A stretch of 6,960 nucleotides of DNA, taken from the NCBI GenBank assembly GCA_003513895.1, contig DOSU01000006.1, positions 2,241 to 9,200 of the forward strand, read 5' to 3'. The notes beneath the pieces are model-generated. The model ran no database searches. It saw only the letters and a program-made list of their open reading frames with translations, and was not told the DNA's origin. The position numbers and the translations under genes were made by a program. This DNA is from Rikenellaceae bacterium (lineage in GTDB: Bacteria; Bacteroidota; Bacteroidia; Bacteroidales; UBA932). Positions 1-6,879 of the stretch are shown piece after piece; within the stretch, counting starts at the first letter, position 1, and each line of letters starts with the position of its first letter.

Positions 1-34
1 TGTGCGGTTGGTCGATGTTAATTTTTTCTTTCAT
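1..34 (-). CDS. Start of a gene downstream of the ECF sigma factor (partial, runs off left edge)
   Basis: An open frame begins 30 nt after the sigma factor stop codon and continues to the window edge without a stop. It reads MKEKINIDQPH from the ATG at 34; a second in-frame ATG two codons earlier, at 40, would add MY. Upstream is AT-rich with no Shine-Dalgarno sequence, as elsewhere in this window. Only 11 codons are visible, so no domain can be identified. The gene directly after an ECF sigma factor is often an anti-sigma factor or a small regulatory membrane protein, and that is the best guess from position alone. The charged, non-hydrophobic start argues against a cleaved signal peptide at this end. 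It could also be a chance open frame. Confidence 0.45.
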   Translation of the reverse strand, partial: MKEKINIDQPH

Positions 35-64
35 ATACATTTGACTATTTAAAACCAAAAAGGA

Positions 65-607
65 TTAAAGCAGGGATTCCAAATATTGCTGAACTTTCTG
101 AGAGGCGTGGTGATATGATGCTTTTAAAGCACCTACAGATGTTCCCATAATTTCCGACATCTCCTCATATTTCATCTCTTCAAAATAGCGCAAATTGAAT
201 ATCGCTCTTTGTTTGTTGGGAAGCCTGAGGATTGCTTTCTGAAGTTCTTTTTGCAACTCGTCGCCGTTAAAATATGTGTCGGACTCAAGTTTATTTTCCA
301 GCTGCTTTGAATAATCCGTTAAAGAGAGGAACGACCTTATTTTATTTCTTTTTAAAAATGTTAAAGATTCGTTTGTTGCAATACGGTAGAGCCAGGTGTA
401 AAGCCGAGACTCTTCCCTGAATTCTGGAAGTGCGGCCCAGGCCTTAATAAATGCATTTTGCAACAGATCGTTTGCGTCGTCGTGCGAGGCTACAAGTTTT
501 CGTATGTGCCAGTAAAGCCTTTCGCTGTATGCTTTTACGATAAGGTTAAAAGCGTAATGCTCTTTTCCTTTCTCTCGGTATAGTGCCAGGAGTTCCTTAT
601 CGTTCAT
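65..607 (-). CDS. RNA polymerase sigma-70 factor, ECF subfamily
   Basis: This 180-residue protein is the usual length for an extracytoplasmic-function sigma factor, which directs RNA polymerase to a small regulon. Region sigma-2 spans about residues 20-90. It includes the core-binding and -10 recognition stretch around DDANDLLQNAFIKAWAAL (43-60) and the helix around TWLYRIATNE (71-80). A short polar linker follows (about 95-118). Region sigma-4 is at about 120-175, with LPNKQRAIFNLRYFEEMKYE leading into the helix-turn-helix EEMSEIMGTSVGALKASYHHA (148-168), which reads the -35 element. There is no extra C-terminal domain. The ATG at 607 lies 13 nt after the transketolase C-subunit stop, behind a weak AGAAG purine run, so the gene is probably co-transcribed with transketolase. 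No separate promoter was seen. The family call is secure; the regulon and inducing signal cannot be read from the sequence. Confidence 0.95.
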   Translation of the reverse strand: MNDKELLALYREKGKEHYAFNLIVKAYSERLYWHIRKLVASHDDANDLLQNAFIKAWAALPEFREESRLYTWLYRIATNESLTFLKRNKIRSFLSLTDYSKQLENKLESDTYFNGDELQKELQKAILRLPNKQRAIFNLRYFEEMKYEEMSEIMGTSVGALKASYHHASQKVQQYLESLL

Positions 608-620
608 CTTGCTTCTGTTG

Positions 621-1577
621 CTATTTTCTTGCTATTGCTCTTTTGACAGCCTTCACAATATTCCGGGCATCGAGTCCGTATTCCTTCATCAATTCTGCAG
701 GATCTCCGCTCTGTCCAAAGAGATCGTCAACTGCGACAAACTCAACAGGAGTCGGAAGTTCCCTTGCCAAAAGACCGGCAATAAGCTCTCCCATTCCTCC
801 CGCCACAAGATGTTCTTCTGCTGTAACAACTGCTTTTGTGTGTGCTGCCGATTGTAAGACTGTTTTTTTGTCCAATGGTTTAATGGTATGGATGTTTATT
901 AACTCGGCAGATATGCCTTCCTTTTCAAGAATTTCAACGGCAACAATTGCCTCCCATACCAAATGTCCTGTGGCAAAAATTGTTACATCTTTTCCTTCAA
1001 TGAGTTTAACAGCCTTGCCAATTTCAAATTTCTGATCCACTGAAGTAAAGTTAGGAACAGAGGGGCGTCCGAAACGGAGATATACGGGTCCCTGAAAATC
1101 GGCTATTGCCAAAGTCGCTGCTTTTGTTTGGTTATAGTCGCAAGGGTTAATCACTGTTAAATTAGGGAGCATTCTCATAAGGCCAATGTCTTCCATTGTC
1201 TGGTGAGTTGCCCCGTCTTCGCCAAGCGTAATTCCGGCATGAGATGCGCAAATTTTAACATTAGTGTTTGAATATGCAACTGTCTGCCTCACCTGGTCGT
1301 AAACCCTGCCAGTAAGAAATTCGGCAAATGAACCTGCAAAAGGAATCTTGCCGGAAACAGCAAGACCGGCCGATGTTCCTATCATATTGGCTTCTGCAAT
1401 TCCACACTGGATAAATCTTTCGGGAAACTCAGCAGCAAAAGCGTCCATTTTTAGGGAGCCGGTAAGGTCGGCGCAAAGAGCAACTATGTTTTTGTTTTTC
1501 CGGCCGGCTTCAAGTAGTCCTGCTCCAAAGCCCGAACGGGTATCTTTGTTTCCGGTATTCGTAAATATTTCTTTCAT
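621..1577 (-). CDS. Transketolase, C-terminal subunit (split transketolase)
   Basis: This 318-residue protein carries the pyrimidine-binding and C-terminal domains of transketolase, the cytosolic ThDP enzyme that moves two-carbon ketol units between sugar phosphates in the non-oxidative pentose phosphate pathway. The catalytic glutamate that activates the cofactor is E62 in GIAEANMIG (59-67). The FAEFLTGRVYDQVRQ stretch (84-98) and SHAGITLGEDGATHQ (112-126, with H113 as the likely substrate-site histidine) are family signatures. LRFGRP (167-172) probably supplies a phosphate-binding arginine. The C-terminal domain runs from about 195 and ends with the typical FGQSGDPAELMKEYGLDA (287-304). It lacks the pyrophosphate-binding half, which is encoded 21 nt upstream by the N-terminal subunit gene. 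The two are expected to assemble into one enzyme. The split is normal in many bacteria and is not a frameshift: both parts have their own ATG and complete ends. The start at 1577 has no Shine-Dalgarno sequence. Confidence 0.95.
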   Translation of the reverse strand: MKEIFTNTGNKDTRSGFGAGLLEAGRKNKNIVALCADLTGSLKMDAFAAEFPERFIQCGIAEANMIGTSAGLAVSGKIPFAGSFAEFLTGRVYDQVRQTVAYSNTNVKICASHAGITLGEDGATHQTMEDIGLMRMLPNLTVINPCDYNQTKAATLAIADFQGPVYLRFGRPSVPNFTSVDQKFEIGKAVKLIEGKDVTIFATGHLVWEAIVAVEILEKEGISAELINIHTIKPLDKKTVLQSAAHTKAVVTAEEHLVAGGMGELIAGLLARELPTPVEFVAVDDLFGQSGDPAELMKEYGLDARNIVKAVKRAIARK

Positions 1578-1598
1578 AATAGTGCAAATTGTAAATTG

Positions 1599-2444
1599 TT
1601 AAAAGTCCCCAAGGGTTTCTTTGAGTTGTTTAAGAGCAGTTTCTGTTTGCTCTTTGTTTGGAGCCTTGCCATGCCATTGGTGTGTGCCCTGCATAAAATC
1701 TACACCATGGCCCATCTCGGTTTTCATAAGGAGCATTTTTGGTTTTCCGTTACCTGCATTTGCCTTTGCAGTGTGGTATGCCAAAGTAATTGCCTCGATG
1801 TTGTGTCCGTCCACAACTGTTGTTTCCCAGCCAAAAGCACTCCACTTTGCCTCCAGATTTCCCAGATCCATTATTTTGGACACCGGGCCGTCTATTTGCT
1901 GGCCGTTCCAGTCGGTAATTGCAATGAGCCTGTCCAGTTTTTTGTGAGCGGCAAACATTGCTCCCTCCCAAATTTGTCCCTCTTCGGTTTCTCCGTCGCC
2001 CATGAGAACAAAAACGAAGTTTTCCTCGCCATTAAGTTTTTTTGCCATTGCTGCACCGCATGATACAGAGAGTCCCTGCCCAAGAGAGCCTGATGCAACA
2101 CTAATTCCCGGCAACCCATGGTCTGTTGAAGGGTGCCCCTGGAGCCTTGAACCGAGTTTACGGAAAGTTGCAAGTTCATTTACGGGGAAATAACCCGATC
2201 TTGCGAGGACACTGTAATACACAGGCGAAAGGTGCCCTGCCGAAAGGAAAAACATATCTTTACCTATTCCGTCTTTTGTCCAGGAATTTGGCTCATGATA
2301 GAGTTCGCTAAAAAAGAGTACTGTAAGCAAGTCGGTGCTGCTGAGCGATCCGCCCGGGTGACCGGAACCTGCCATGTTGACCATACGGACAATATCTCTC
2401 CGAATTTGAGAAGATATCTCGCGTAAAGTTGGTTTCTGTTCCAT
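1599..2444 (-). CDS. Transketolase, N-terminal subunit (split transketolase)
   Basis: This 281-residue protein is the pyrophosphate-binding half of transketolase. ThDP and the divalent metal are held by GDGETEEGQIWEG (149-161) together with N180 in TDWNGQQIDG (177-186). Substrate and cofactor histidines appear in the expected places: H29 in SGHPGGSLS (27-35), H71 in SAGHLSPVYYS, H104 in QGHPS, and H258 in GTHQWHGKAPN. GSLGQGLS (119-126) is also typical. The chosen start (MEQKPTLREI) matches where the family begins. The frame stays open upstream to 2630, but that extension would cross the presumed promoter and the first part of lepA, and it has no family resemblance. The gene is first in the operon, followed 21 nt later by the C-terminal subunit. 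A putative -7 element lies about 28 nt upstream. Split N-subunits are sometimes annotated simply as transketolase; substrate specificity within the transketolase/DXS superfamily is inferred from the motifs. Confidence 0.95.
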   Translation of the reverse strand: MEQKPTLREISSQIRRDIVRMVNMAGSGHPGGSLSSTDLLTVLFFSELYHEPNSWTKDGIGKDMFFLSAGHLSPVYYSVLARSGYFPVNELATFRKLGSRLQGHPSTDHGLPGISVASGSLGQGLSVSCGAAMAKKLNGEENFVFVLMGDGETEEGQIWEGAMFAAHKKLDRLIAITDWNGQQIDGPVSKIMDLGNLEAKWSAFGWETTVVDGHNIEAITLAYHTAKANAGNGKPKMLLMKTEMGHGVDFMQGTHQWHGKAPNKEQTETALKQLKETLGDF

Positions 2445-2471
2445 TATGTGTTGATTTATATATGATTGACA

Positions 2472-2479
2472 CAAAGATA
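2472..2479 (-). promoter_or_regulatory. Putative Bacteroidetes -7 element for the transketolase-sigma operon
   Basis: Read on the minus strand this is TATCTTTG, an exact match to the Bacteroidetes -7 consensus TAnnTTTG. It ends 27 nt before the transketolase N-subunit ATG, which would give a 5' leader of roughly 20-25 nt. No TTTG -33 element is found at about 20 nt upstream, so the promoter is only half-matched. The leader has no Shine-Dalgarno sequence but is AT-rich, as is usual in this phylum. Confidence 0.5.
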
Positions 2480-2510
2480 ACACCAATCTCACGAATTTGG
2501 TAATTATTTT

Positions 2511-2518
2511 TATCTTTG
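2511..2518 (+). promoter_or_regulatory. Putative Bacteroidetes -7 element for lepA
   Basis: The plus strand reads TATCTTTG, the same octamer found on the opposite strand at 2472-2479. It lies 29 nt upstream of the lepA ATG, which predicts a leader of about 25 nt. A TTTG occurs at 2496-2499, but only 11 nt before this element, too close for a standard -33 box. A purine run AAAAAAGAAG directly precedes the start codon and may serve as a weak ribosome-binding site. Confidence 0.5.
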
Positions 2519-2547
2519 CAGCCGGCACAAGCCGTTTAAAAAAGAAG

Positions 2548-4335
2548 ATGAAGCAGATAAGGAACTTTTGCATAATAGCACACATTGACCACGGTAAAAG
2601 CACACTTGCCGACAGACTCCTCGAGTTCACTCACACCCTAACAGACAGAGAGATGGACACACAGGTTCTGGACTCAATGGACCTTGAGAGGGAGAAGGGT
2701 ATCACAATAAAAAGTCATGCAATCCAAATGGATTATGTGCACAATGGTGAGAGTTATACGCTCAATCTCATTGACACTCCGGGCCATGTGGATTTTTCGT
2801 ACGAAGTTTCCAGGGCAATAGCCTCCTGCGAAGGAGCTTTGCTGGTTGTCGACTCGACCCAGGGCATTCAGGCTCAAACTATTTCAAACCTGTATCTGGC
2901 GCTCAACCACGATCTTGAGATCATTCCGGTTCTCAACAAGATTGATATGGAGGCTGCAATGATTGATACCGTAAGAGATCAGATTATTGATCTTATCGGT
3001 TGCAAAAGCGAGGATATACTTCTTGCGAGCGGTAAGACAGGTGAAGGGGTTGAAGCAATTCTGGATGCAATAATCAAGAGGATTCCTCATCCTAAAGGAG
3101 ACGAAAAAGCTCCTCTTCAGGCACTCATATTTGACTCTGTCTTTAACTCCTTCAGGGGAATTATTGCATATTTCAAGGTAGAAAACGGAATTCTCCGTAA
3201 AGGAGATAAAGTTAAGTTCTTCCACACTGGCAAAGAGTATGAAGCCGATGAAGTAGGTCTTCTCCGTTTAAAGCTTGTTCCTACCGGCGAGGTACGCACG
3301 GGAGATGTGGGCTATATTATCTCCGGCATAAAGACTGCCAGCGAGGTAAAAGTAGGGGACACAATAACCCATATTCACAGGCCTTGCACCGATCATATTG
3401 CCGGATTTGAGGAGGTTAAACCAATGGTTTTTGCCGGGGTTTACCCTGTTGAGGCCGATGAATACGAAGACCTTCGCGCATCTCTGGAAAAACTTCAACT
3501 CAACGACGCCTCTCTTGTTTTTGAACCGGAGTCGTCACTTGCACTTGGATTTGGATTCCGGTGCGGTTTTCTTGGGTTGCTCCACCTGGAAATTGTTCAG
3601 GAGCGTCTTTACAGAGAGTTTGATATGGATGTGATTACAACCGTACCAAACGTTTCATACAAAGTATTCACAACACAGGGAGACCTCATGGATGTCCACA
3701 ACCCTTCCGGACTTCCTGCACCAACATTGATAGACTACATCGAGGAACCATATATCAGAGCCCAGATTATTTCAAAATCGGAATACTTTGGTGTTATTAT
3801 GAAACTGTGCCTTGATAAAAGAGGAGTTCTACTTAGCCAGCACTTCCTCACAAGCGAGAGAGTTGAACTTAACTTCGAAATGCCTCTCGCCGAAATTGTA
3901 TTCGACTTTTACGATAAACTAAAATCGGTGTCCCGCGGTTATGCTTCGTTCGACTACCATGTTGTAGGATATAAGGAAGCCGATTTGGTTAAACTGGATA
4001 TCCTTCTTAACGCAGAACCAGTAGATGCCTTGTCGAGCCTTATTCACAAAGACCACGCCTACGATTTTGGAAGGAAGATGTGCGAGAAACTTAAGGAACT
4101 TATCCCGCGCCAGCAATTCGATATTGCGATTCAGGCGGCAATAGGAGCAAAGATTATAGCCAGGGAAACAGTTAAAGCGGTGAGAAAAGATGTAACAGCC
4201 AAATGTTACGGCGGCGATATCTCCCGAAAAAGAAAACTCCTCGAAAAGCAGAAAAAAGGCAAAAAGAGAATGCGTCAGGTTGGAAATGTTGAGGTTCCAC
4301 AGAGTGCATTTATGGCCGTTCTTAAGCTGGACTAA
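2548..4335 (+). CDS. lepA: Translation elongation factor 4 (EF4, LepA), ribosome-binding GTPase
   Basis: This 595-residue protein is a full-length LepA/EF4, a translational GTPase related to EF-G that binds the ribosome and has been linked to back-translocation and 30S biogenesis. The G domain is complete: P-loop AHIDHGKS (11-18), switch I around REKGITIKS (48-56), DTPGH (76-80), NKID (130-133) and SGKTG (161-165). EF-G-like domains II, III and V follow, including VFAGVYPVEADEYEDLRASLEKLQLNDASL as positions about 309-338. The LepA-specific C-terminal domain ends with KGKKRMRQVGNVEVPQSAF (about 571-589), and EF-G domain IV is absent, as expected. SGKTG in place of SAKTG at G5 is what I recall for Bacteroidetes LepA and is not a defect. 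The ATG at 2548 gives the standard MKQIRNFCIIAHIDHG start; an in-frame TTG at 2497 lies upstream of the putative promoter and is rejected. The gene is divergent from transketolase and converges on the next gene. Confidence 0.98.
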   Translation: MKQIRNFCIIAHIDHGKSTLADRLLEFTHTLTDREMDTQVLDSMDLEREKGITIKSHAIQMDYVHNGESYTLNLIDTPGHVDFSYEVSRAIASCEGALLVVDSTQGIQAQTISNLYLALNHDLEIIPVLNKIDMEAAMIDTVRDQIIDLIGCKSEDILLASGKTGEGVEAILDAIIKRIPHPKGDEKAPLQALIFDSVFNSFRGIIAYFKVENGILRKGDKVKFFHTGKEYEADEVGLLRLKLVPTGEVRTGDVGYIISGIKTASEVKVGDTITHIHRPCTDHIAGFEEVKPMVFAGVYPVEADEYEDLRASLEKLQLNDASLVFEPESSLALGFGFRCGFLGLLHLEIVQERLYREFDMDVITTVPNVSYKVFTTQGDLMDVHNPSGLPAPTLIDYIEEPYIRAQIISKSEYFGVIMKLCLDKRGVLLSQHFLTSERVELNFEMPLAEIVFDFYDKLKSVSRGYASFDYHVVGYKEADLVKLDILLNAEPVDALSSLIHKDHAYDFGRKMCEKLKELIPRQQFDIAIQAAIGAKIIARETVKAVRKDVTAKCYGGDISRKRKLLEKQKKGKKRMRQVGNVEVPQSAFMAVLKLD

Positions 4336-4342
4336 ACTCCGG

Positions 4343-6823
4343 TTATCTTATCTCTCCTCTCTTTATGATTCCGTTTTTAACGACAGCCTCTCCCCATATG
4401 GTGAGTCCTTCGACTCTTATGTTCATTCCCGCGTCCCTGTCGCCGGTGTAGAAGGTGACAGTTGCAACACCACTGGTGTTCGTTTTCACGCCCGGGTTCC
4501 AGTAAACAGTTGTTCTCAGATCTTTTACCGGAGAAGTAATCTCTTTGTAGGATTCGTATTTAGGCGAGTAAAACTCTACTGTTTTCTGGTATCCCATAGG
4601 TATAACCCTGGCAACATTTGTGGCAGCGCTCTTATAAGATTGTCCTCCTTTTCTGGAGGTTATAAGTATTACTCCGTTTATAGTATTGAAAGCAGCACCT
4701 GAAGTTCCCCTGAGGTAGGCCACATTCTCTATGTCCATAACAGTCATTCCGTACTGGTCCAGCATTGCAGTACTGTTCCATTTCAACCCGTCTACATAAA
4801 CATGCGGCTCTCCCGGACCATTGAGTGTTACAGCACGAGGCGTAACAATTCTTCGGTTCCCCTCAGAGTCACTCTCGGCATACAATCCCGGAAATGTAGA
4901 AATAATATAGTCCTGAAGCATCATATTGTCGTAATCGGCAAGTTGCTCTCTCTCTCGTATGTCTTCTTTGCGGAAGGTATGAAGGAAAGGAGAGGGGTTG
5001 TATTTGGGTTTAAAAATCTCTTTTACAGGAGCAACAACAACTATCTCTTTGAGCATTCTCATCTCTTCACCGGTAGAAATGGATCTCTGTTCCTTAACAG
5101 CGCTTTCAATTATGCTTTTCTTTATTTGGGGAATCTTGTAGTTTTTTGCAAAGGCAATGGGCGGGAAATCCTCGGCTTTAATGCTAATTCCATATAGCTG
5201 GCCTCCCTGCCTCCCGGCAACGCCAAAAAGGAATTTTGTGCTATCGGGAAATGAAAGTCCTTCAAGCGTGAATGTGCTTTTTTTCTCCAGATAGAATGCC
5301 TGCTGGAGCTGTATCGAAGGGGCAAATACCATTAATGTTGTGTTTTTTGCCTCCTTGCGAAAAAGTCCGGCAACAGAACCGGAGATTTCCTGAAAATACT
5401 CTCTCTTATATTTTTTGATGCTTTTTGAGTGATATCTCCAGCCTTGTGTCATCATAAGTAAATCGAGGTATCTTTCGGTTTCGCTTGTGGGATTTTCAAA
5501 ATAAAATCCGGGTTCTTCAATTTGTCCGCGGAGTTCGCCCGATAGCTCCATATAGCTTACAATGTTCTCCCTGTTTGGGATGGAAGGGGCAAGTATGCTG
5601 TCTGTCACAGATATGGAAAACTCTCCCTGAACGGGATTTCCAAGGGTGTCTGTAACAGAAAAAGTAAGATCGACTGCTTCGCGTTTTCCAAAGAGTGGCT
5701 TGTTTGACTCAATTTTTATGACTGGACGAAATACCCTGTTGATGAATATTAGCCGCTCCGAAACAATCTCCCCGTTCGGGGTCTGAATCTGGATAGAGTT
5801 TACGCCGTATGGCATTGAGCCGGACAATGCTGTTTCGTGATACTCTTCCTTTTCAAGTGTTTTGGTGTAAAATTCTTCGGATCCGTTTTTAATTATTAGT
5901 TTGCAGTTGCCAATCATCTCTGCAGATATTTGAGCAACAACAGTTATCCGGTCTTTTATCCGGTTTACGGAAATAGCAGCTCCGCTTAGTTGTACATCCG
6001 GCAGGTTTACCCGCTTTGTGAATCCTTTTGCATCGCTTACCAGAGCATAATATCCGCCTGATTCTACCGACAAAAGAGTGAAGAGCCCCATCCCCTTGTG
6101 TTTGGAAATGTATTCTCCCAGCAAAGAACCGGCTGAGTTAAACAAGTGCAGGTTTACGTCTGCTGCTTTTCCGTCTGTTCCAATTGCCTTGAATGCAACC
6201 TTTGACGGTCTGCCGGCAATGTATCTTCCGCTTTCGGGCATGAACTGTATGTCGATGTCTTGTGGGACTGAGGTTTGATCTATGACGGTTTTGTTTTCAG
6301 ATTTCGGGCTGGCAGGTTTACCGAGCGAGGCGCTTATTGACGGTTCTCCTAAAAATTGGCTGAGGTTCAGAATTTCTATCCGCTTTGTAAACATAAATTC
6401 CGGAGAATAATTTCTCATGTTTTGAGTATATCCCCTTAATATATAAGTGCCCGGATCCATCTTGTCCGGCAATTGAATGACTCCGGCATATCCGTTGCCG
6501 GACATTTTTATTTTTATACGGGAGATTAGAGTATCTCTGTAAAGCTCGGCATAAATGTATGTGCTAAGCGGAGCTTTAGAGACATATGAGCTATTTGCAA
6601 GATAGCCTTTCAGCCATATTTTGTCGCCCTGAAGATATGTTTCGCGGTCGGTATGAATGTAGAGCTTTTCGGGTTCATCCACGAACGGGGCTGTATCTAT
6701 TTCCAGAATCTGAAGTCCTTCTTTGGACGAGGTTACAGCAGTTTGAGCCGATAAACTTAATGTAAAAAAAAGAGAGAGAAAAAGGCAGGCCGAAACAGCC
6801 ATCAGACAACGCATATTCCGCAT
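4343..6823 (-). CDS. Exported macroglobulin-like protein with a TonB-plug-like domain and no beta-barrel
   Basis: This protein of 826 residues has a signal peptide (residues 1-26 from this start, cleavage after SLSA before QTAV), so it is exported to the periplasm or outer membrane. An MG2-like domain follows at about 50-150, opening with KLYIHTDRETYLQGDKIWLKGYL-type sequence. Further macroglobulin-like beta domains lie at about 185-480, including a VTDTLGNPVQGEFSISVTD stretch. A carboxypeptidase-regulatory-like segment is likely at 478-555. A TonB-receptor plug-like domain is at about 590-728, with HVYVDGLKW, IENVAYLRGTSGAAFNTING and ILITSRKGG. A final beta domain (about 765-815) contains TTVYWNPGVKTNTSG. 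There is no thioester motif (CGEQ) and only three cysteines, all near the N-terminus or at about 307, so it is not a thioester alpha-2-macroglobulin. There is no room for a 22-strand barrel, so it is not a transporter by itself. The ATG at 6823 is preferred over an upstream TTG at 6829; the ATG at 6814 is an alternative. Its exact role is unknown. Confidence 0.88.
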   Translation of the reverse strand: MRNMRCLMAVSACLFLSLFFTLSLSAQTAVTSSKEGLQILEIDTAPFVDEPEKLYIHTDRETYLQGDKIWLKGYLANSSYVSKAPLSTYIYAELYRDTLISRIKIKMSGNGYAGVIQLPDKMDPGTYILRGYTQNMRNYSPEFMFTKRIEILNLSQFLGEPSISASLGKPASPKSENKTVIDQTSVPQDIDIQFMPESGRYIAGRPSKVAFKAIGTDGKAADVNLHLFNSAGSLLGEYISKHKGMGLFTLLSVESGGYYALVSDAKGFTKRVNLPDVQLSGAAISVNRIKDRITVVAQISAEMIGNCKLIIKNGSEEFYTKTLEKEEYHETALSGSMPYGVNSIQIQTPNGEIVSERLIFINRVFRPVIKIESNKPLFGKREAVDLTFSVTDTLGNPVQGEFSISVTDSILAPSIPNRENIVSYMELSGELRGQIEEPGFYFENPTSETERYLDLLMMTQGWRYHSKSIKKYKREYFQEISGSVAGLFRKEAKNTTLMVFAPSIQLQQAFYLEKKSTFTLEGLSFPDSTKFLFGVAGRQGGQLYGISIKAEDFPPIAFAKNYKIPQIKKSIIESAVKEQRSISTGEEMRMLKEIVVVAPVKEIFKPKYNPSPFLHTFRKEDIREREQLADYDNMMLQDYIISTFPGLYAESDSEGNRRIVTPRAVTLNGPGEPHVYVDGLKWNSTAMLDQYGMTVMDIENVAYLRGTSGAAFNTINGVILITSRKGGQSYKSAATNVARVIPMGYQKTVEFYSPKYESYKEITSPVKDLRTTVYWNPGVKTNTSGVATVTFYTGDRDAGMNIRVEGLTIWGEAVVKNGIIKRGEIR

Positions 6824-6846
6824 AAACAAAGGATTATTTTACAGTA

Positions 6847-6879
6847 CAAATATATAAATAAACGAACAGCGTCAGCAAA
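6847..6879 (-). promoter_or_regulatory. Putative Bacteroidetes-type promoter for the exported macroglobulin/plug protein
   Basis: On the minus strand a TTTG (6879-6876) is followed after 21 nt by TATATTTG (6854-6847). This fits the Bacteroidetes -33/-7 pattern (TTTG, about 20 nt, TAnnTTTG) and is the best promoter match in the window. Transcription would begin near 6841-6843 and give a leader of about 18-20 nt before the ATG at 6823. No Shine-Dalgarno sequence is present in the AT-rich leader. Confidence 0.6.

Noticed and set aside
583..1035. Plus-strand open frames opposite the transketolase genes
   Set aside because: They are antisense to well-supported transketolase and sigma genes and show cysteine/serine-rich translations with no recognisable domain.
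621..2444. Transketolase broken by a frameshift
   Set aside because: The two parts are separated by a 21-nt gap, each has its own ATG and complete domain ends, and split transketolase is a common natural arrangement.
2497..2547. TTG start 17 codons upstream of lepA
   Set aside because: It lies upstream of the putative -7 element and adds residues absent from LepA. The ATG at 2548 gives the conserved N-terminus.
2445..2630. Upstream extension of the transketolase N-subunit frame (62 extra codons on the minus strand)
   Set aside because: The extension overlaps the start of lepA and the divergent promoter region, and its translation does not resemble transketolase. The family start is MEQKPTLREI at 2444.
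6779..6823. Lipoprotein signal (VSAC, cysteine at residue 13 of the exported protein)
   Set aside because: The cysteine sits inside the hydrophobic core, which continues for about ten residues after it. Cleavage by signal peptidase I after SLSA is a better fit.
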